DNA of 64,000 bases, taken from assembly GCA_035771175.1 (NCBI GenBank), contig CM069606.1:32298316-32362315 (forward strand), read 5' to 3'. This document shows positions 59,608 through 64,000 of this stretch, in pieces. The stretch's first letter is position 1. Every line of letters begins with the position of its first letter. The notes under the pieces were generated by a model. It had not been told where the DNA came from, did not search any database, and worked only from the letters and a program-made list of their open reading frames with translations. A program made the translations under genes and the position numbers. Origin of the DNA: Paratinospora sagittata (lineage: Eukaryota > Streptophyta > Magnoliopsida > Ranunculales > Menispermaceae).

Positions 59608-62538
59608 TACAAATGCATGAGGTAAATTCTTGGTTGTTGTAGGGGAAGAGGTAAGGCACATCACTTGGTCTTTTTCTTTATCTTCTTGTGCGACGCCCAT
59701 GACAGTATCTGGGCTATATTCACTATCAAGGGAGAAGATAGACTCAATGCCTGAGAAGTTTGTATTAGTGAGAGTCGAGATCTTCTAAAGGAGTGAGATC
59801 TTGCTTTTTCTTTCGGGACAATTTTTTGCAAAATGTCATTTCCTTTTGCTTATGAAACATCGTGTACCCGAAGGTTTTCCATTGGAAGATCACTTTCACA
59901 AGAACTTCCACTTTTTTTTTTCTTTTGTGAGAAGTCATTGAAGGAATCAAGCTTAGAAGATCTTGACTTGGTTTTCCCGTGCTTCTTGCGCTGCTTTGAG
60001 AAGGCTTTGGAGAAGGTAAATGCTTGTGCATAGTCACGATGTCGTTCATGAGAACTACACTTTATAAAGAGTACCCGCCACTAGCAAGCTAACCGAATTT
60101 TTGGCTCCATTGCTTGTAGTCACTTAGCAAAAAATGCTTGATTATACAAGGAGTAAAGGAAATATCTAACAAATTGGAACAGTTCTCCCAGAGTGCTATG
60201 TTCAAGAGGCTTGTTAGCATTCCTCATTTGCTTTAATACTTCATCTTCCAAAGGTTTTGGGAATGAATTGAGAAACACCATCTTGAGGTTGTTATCATCA
60301 ACTCCATTGATAAAATAGAATATCCGGGACCTCTTTGTATAGTGCTTCTCCTTGTCTCTTGGATCATAGGAACAACATTTCATATGAAGAAAGTCATTCC
60401 TTGCTATTACAACATCACTTTGTGCTTCTTCGAGAAAAGTTGTATATATTGTGGAGATAAATTGTTCAGCCGTGAGTTGGAGCATTGTGAGTTGCCTGTA
60501 CTCTTGTAGGTCTACCCACCAATCTCAAAGACTTCCAGAAAGTCGTGAAACCAATTTTTGAATGACATATTCATTTGTAGCATCTGGTTTGATGAGTTAA
60601 GATTGGGCCCATGATAACATATCATGAAAGAAGATAGGCTAATCTTTGAAAGATAACCGATCTAAATTAAATGTTGAAAAACTTCCTCCGTTGAATCCAT
60701 TTTCTCATGTTCGTGACCTTTGTAGTGGATCATCCATGGATTCTTCAGAAGGGGGAGATCCTTGTTCATCATCACTTGTAAGTAAGATTGGTGGTTCTAA
60801 GTCTGAGGATTCTTAAGAGCTACTTGATGTTGGGGAGTTGGAAGAGGAAGACATATGTCTTATTTCTTCTAAACCTTCTTCGCTAGATAACTAGATTTAT
60901 GGTCAATTGTTCTCTTTGGTCTTGTGTTGCCAAAGATCACAATAAGCCAACAATTGGATTTTTTGATATGTCAGGAAGATTAGAAGTGATTGAAGAGGCC
61001 TGGATTTCTGCTTCAGTGTCGGAGTCAAGAAAAAGGACTTGCTTGCCTTTATCTTGACTGGTTGAGGGCCTGACCAAGGGTTTACTCACAGACCTTGTGG
61101 GAGTCCTTCGGTCTTTTTTCTCTTGTTCTGCTTTGATTTTGGCCATATACGATGGAGGGAAAATATAAGGTAACATGTTTGTACCTGTGAACAATGGCCA
61201 AGGCACGATGTGTGGTTGATATGGGGTTGCAACATCAGGAAACAACGATGCCTTTAAAAGAACAAAACTTGATGATGCAGGCATGGTAACCTGTCTAAGC
61301 TGATCCTCAAAATTCTTCTTTTCTCTAACCCTGGGATCCAGGTAAAGAGATATTTGAGAGATATCAGTAATTTGGGCAGAAAACTACTGCATCTCCATGT
61401 TTAGCTAATCAATCCTTACATTGATGGCTAAGACTAGTTGGAACTGTAACTGGCTTTGTGAGGTCATTTGTAGAGTAAGATTATGCTGTGATTTTGATAT
61501 TTCTTGAAGCATTTCGTTCTGGTACTTAGCATTTAATACTGCTTCAACATCTGATGGTTGTTTTGTCTCCGGCCCTGTAGGTATGATATTTTTGGACGGT
61601 TTTATCTTCCATTGATATTTCACGCCTGTCTAGGGATCTTCAGAATTATCATATGATGGAGGAGATGTTGCCATTTTGGAGAAGCTTTCTAATAGTGTGC
61701 AGCAGGAGATCATGGGACTTGTATGTAGTCCTGGTGCCAGAGCATATTGGAGATGACAAGCCTTTTTTTATTCTTGGTGTAAAACAAAAGTTCCTTTGGA
61801 GGAGGACCAAGAATAGATGGTAACTGAGATGTATATTCTTTTGTTGATGAGGAAGAAACAATTGAATGATTTTTTTCATTATTAGAGGAATGAGTGGCAA
61901 CATCATAAGAATGGAAATAACAGTGTCACCGTCGTCTTTTGTTGACGAAGAAAAATGTTTTGAGGAGCAAAGAGGAGGAGTATAGTCTAATGAAGGCTTA
62001 GTAGACTCAATATTGCACAATAGAACATAGTATCTAAATATTCCTGAGTAGGATTCAATATACCCAACTTGTGGGTCACCTGCCTCATATTTTATTTCAA
62101 GCTGCTTCTAGAGAGAGAGTCTGCTTTTGTTTTATTTTTTCTGCAAAGATCATAAAACTGTTCTTAAATTTTCATATGAGATTGATGGTCTTGTGAGAAG
62201 AGGAGGACATCATCAATATAAATCAAAAACTTTAACTGTAGTGGCTAGAAAATTTTTGTCATTGCTTGTTGAAATAATTAATGAGCTATTTTCAATTCGA
62301 AAGGCATAATATTCCAATGGAAATGGTAACCAAGTATGACAAACTTCGTTTTTGGCCGATCTTCCGGAGAAATGCCCAATTGCCAAAAACTTGATTTACT
62401 ATCAAATTTTGAGAAGACAGTAGCATTGGCTAGCTCTTAGAAGAGAGCTTCAGGTCTGGGTAGAGGAAATTTGATGTCTTAGAGAAAATTATCTAGGGGT
62501 TGGTAATTTATGACTAATCTCATGTTTCCTCTTACTTG
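59608..62538 (-). pseudogene. Endogenous caulimovirid (pararetrovirus) remnant, rearranged
   Basis: Minus-strand frames at about 62120-62530 give a caulimovirid-type reverse transcriptase with an intact Y-I-D-D catalytic box near 62210 but internal stops and substitutions around it. Further along, at about 59770-61700, come stretches resembling the movement/coat-protein part of such polyproteins, including a serine- and lysine-rich segment near 61030-61130. That part normally precedes the reverse transcriptase, so the order is rearranged or permuted. RNase H and most of the protease were not found. Multiple stops and frameshifts break every domain. No intact viral gene is present. The florendovirus-like assignment is from motif resemblance only. 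Confidence 0.7.
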
Positions 62539-62775
62539 TTTAGAGGCTTAGGTGCAGTACTAATGCAAGAAGGCCAAGTTGTTGCATATGTTTTTAGGCA
62601 ACTAAAGATTCATGAAGGTAATTACCCAACGCATGACCTGGAACTTGCAGCTGTTGTATTCGTACTGAAGTTATGGCGTCACTACTTATACGGTGAACGG
62701 TTTGAGGTCTTCTCGGATCACAAGAATCTCAAGTACCTCTACACTCAAAGAGACCTAAACCTCCGCCAAAGATGA
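62538..62775 (+). pseudogene. Gypsy RNase H fragment
   Basis: [20 protein letters not shown], then [20 protein letters not shown] and [20 protein letters not shown], is the RNase H/connection region of Ty3/gypsy pol. It is close in style to the same region at 36.3 kb but a separate copy on the opposite strand. It starts abruptly next to the pararetrovirus remnant and ends at a TGA near 62773. Only about 80 codons survive. Confidence 0.85.
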
Positions 62776-62939
62776 TGGTCGAAATTCTTGAAAGGACAAG
62801 TAAACAAATCTGTTAATACAAGAAATTCCAATCCTATACTACAATGAATAAAAACATAAAGCAAAAAAAAAAAAAACTCCAAAATCGATGGGTTGCTTCC
62901 CATCTAGCTCTTGTTTTAGATTCACCAGCCCGACTTTCT

Positions 62940-64000
62940 CTTTTCTCATCATGGTGGTTCATCAGGAAGCATCACCTTGACATTTGTTAGATCCCTGCCG
63001 AAGTGTTTCTTTAACCGCTTCCTCTTGGCCCGAAGGAGATAGCCATTTTTATGCTTGACCTCCTCTAAATGATGGTGCAATTGATCGTACTCTGCATGTG
63101 GTAGCCAATAGGGGTCCGTCCACACTAAAGGAGGTGGGTCATCTAAACTCTCCAAATTCTCCTTATAACATTTCAAGGCATCCTTATTTGTAGGCTTATC
63201 AATAGCCTTGAGAGAACGCTCTTCACTTCTTCCCTTCACATCTATCTGGTGGCAACTATTCTTCTTGCTGGGAACTTTGGGTGTATTATAAATGTTGAAC
63301 ATCACATTTTCTTCGTTCACCCTCAAAGTAAGCTCACCAAGCTCCACGTTTATCAAAGTTTTCCCGGTGGCAAGAAACGGTCTTCTAAGGATAAGAGGAA
63401 CATCTCCCTCATCTTCCATATCCAACAAAACAAAATTTATCGGGAAGATGAATTTGTCCACCTTCACAAGTACATCTTTTATAATCCCCCAAGGATAGGT
63501 GATTGATCGGTTCGCCAGTTACAATAAGATTGTGGTGGGCTTCACCTCACCAAGTCCAAACTTCGTGAAAATGTACAGAGGCATTAAGTTAATGCTAGCG
63601 CCTAAATCACATAAGACATTATCAAAAGAAGAAGAACCAATGGCACAAGGGATAGTAAAACTCCCCGGATCCTTGAGTTTCTGGGGCAACTTCTTCTATA
63701 TGATGGCATTGCATTCCTCTGTGAGCTTGACAGTCTCAAATTCTTCTAACTTTCTCTTTTTCATCATTACATCCTTCATGAATCTTGCATAATTAGGCAT
63801 CACCTCCAGTGCATCTGCAAAAGGAATGTTGATGTGGATTTTCTTGAAAATGTCTAAGAATTTTACAAACTGATCATCTAGCTTCTTCTTTGCAAAACGT
63901 TGGGGAAAGGGCAATGGAGGTTTAAGAATAGGTGGGTTGTCCAAAAAAGTGATACGACCCGGAGCATTGTCAATCTTCTTCGCCTCTTTTTCTTTCTCAA
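62940..64000 (-). pseudogene. Athila-like gypsy gag/protease region, cut by the window edge
   Basis: Minus-strand segments include LDIFKKIHINIPFADALEVM and MPNYARFMKDVM (about 63760-63860), typical of the gag-protease linker of Athila-type elements. The protease-proximal PLILRRPFLATGKTLINVEL and GELTLRVNEE follow (about 63310-63400), then a linker with YWLPHAEYDQLHHHLEEV. Frames change between 63467 and 63696. The element continues beyond 64000, so its state upstream is unknown. Confidence 0.8.

Overview
The window looks like a transposon-rich stretch of a eudicot plant nuclear genome, roughly one third GC. It holds one host gene with a readable, uninterrupted exon structure: SMT1 (cycloartenol/sterol C-24 methyltransferase), minus strand, 13 coding exons at 20643-26945. 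I place it in the eudicots from the SMT1 protein, the chromovirus (Tekay/Del-like) and Athila retrotransposons, an Au-like SINE and an endogenous caulimovirid. I cannot name the species. All other coding traces are mobile-element genes, nearly all broken. No tRNA, rRNA or CRISPR array was found.

Layout. 1-1152: 3' part of a gypsy LTR. 2.0-9.6 kb: non-autonomous DNA elements (PIF-like MITE, two foldbacks, an hAT-type element) and a short ~175-bp tandem array. 9.9-13.55 kb: a degraded gypsy LTR interrupted by a 936-bp foldback with a perfect 10-bp target-site duplication (TSD). 14.6-16.5 kb: decayed Copia sequence, part of it an inverted duplication. 16.96-17.13 kb: a stray copy of the SMT1 5' flank. 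17.8-18.95 kb: a second PIF-like MITE. 20.6-27.3 kb: SMT1, with an Au-like SINE in intron 2 and a 2-kb L1-type LINE in intron 7 that itself contains a 214-bp LINE end in the opposite orientation. All three have target-site duplications.

30274-50822 is best read as one 20.5-kb Mutator-like element (MULE) bounded by imperfect terminal inverted repeats and a perfect 10-bp TSD. Its own ~5.4 kb carries two convergent genes: a plant-mobile-domain (PMD, MAIN-like) gene on the plus strand and a transposase gene (FAR1-like zinc domain, MULE DDE domain, SWIM finger, OTU-like protease domain) on the minus strand. Clusters of a GTCGGAC motif lie inside both ends. About 12.6 kb of Tekay-type gypsy sequence splits the PMD gene, and a 2548-bp solo LTR (TSD TATAG) splits the transposase gene. 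Both genes carry stops or frameshifts, so this copy is dead.

51.2-64 kb: an hAT-type element, two more solo LTRs with exact 5-bp TSDs (GCATC and ATATG), a rearranged endogenous pararetrovirus remnant (59.6-62.5 kb, minus), a gypsy RNase H scrap and Athila-like gag/protease sequence running off the right edge.

Several boundaries are fixed by target-site duplications read directly from the sequence. Protein family calls rest on recognised motifs, not database searches.
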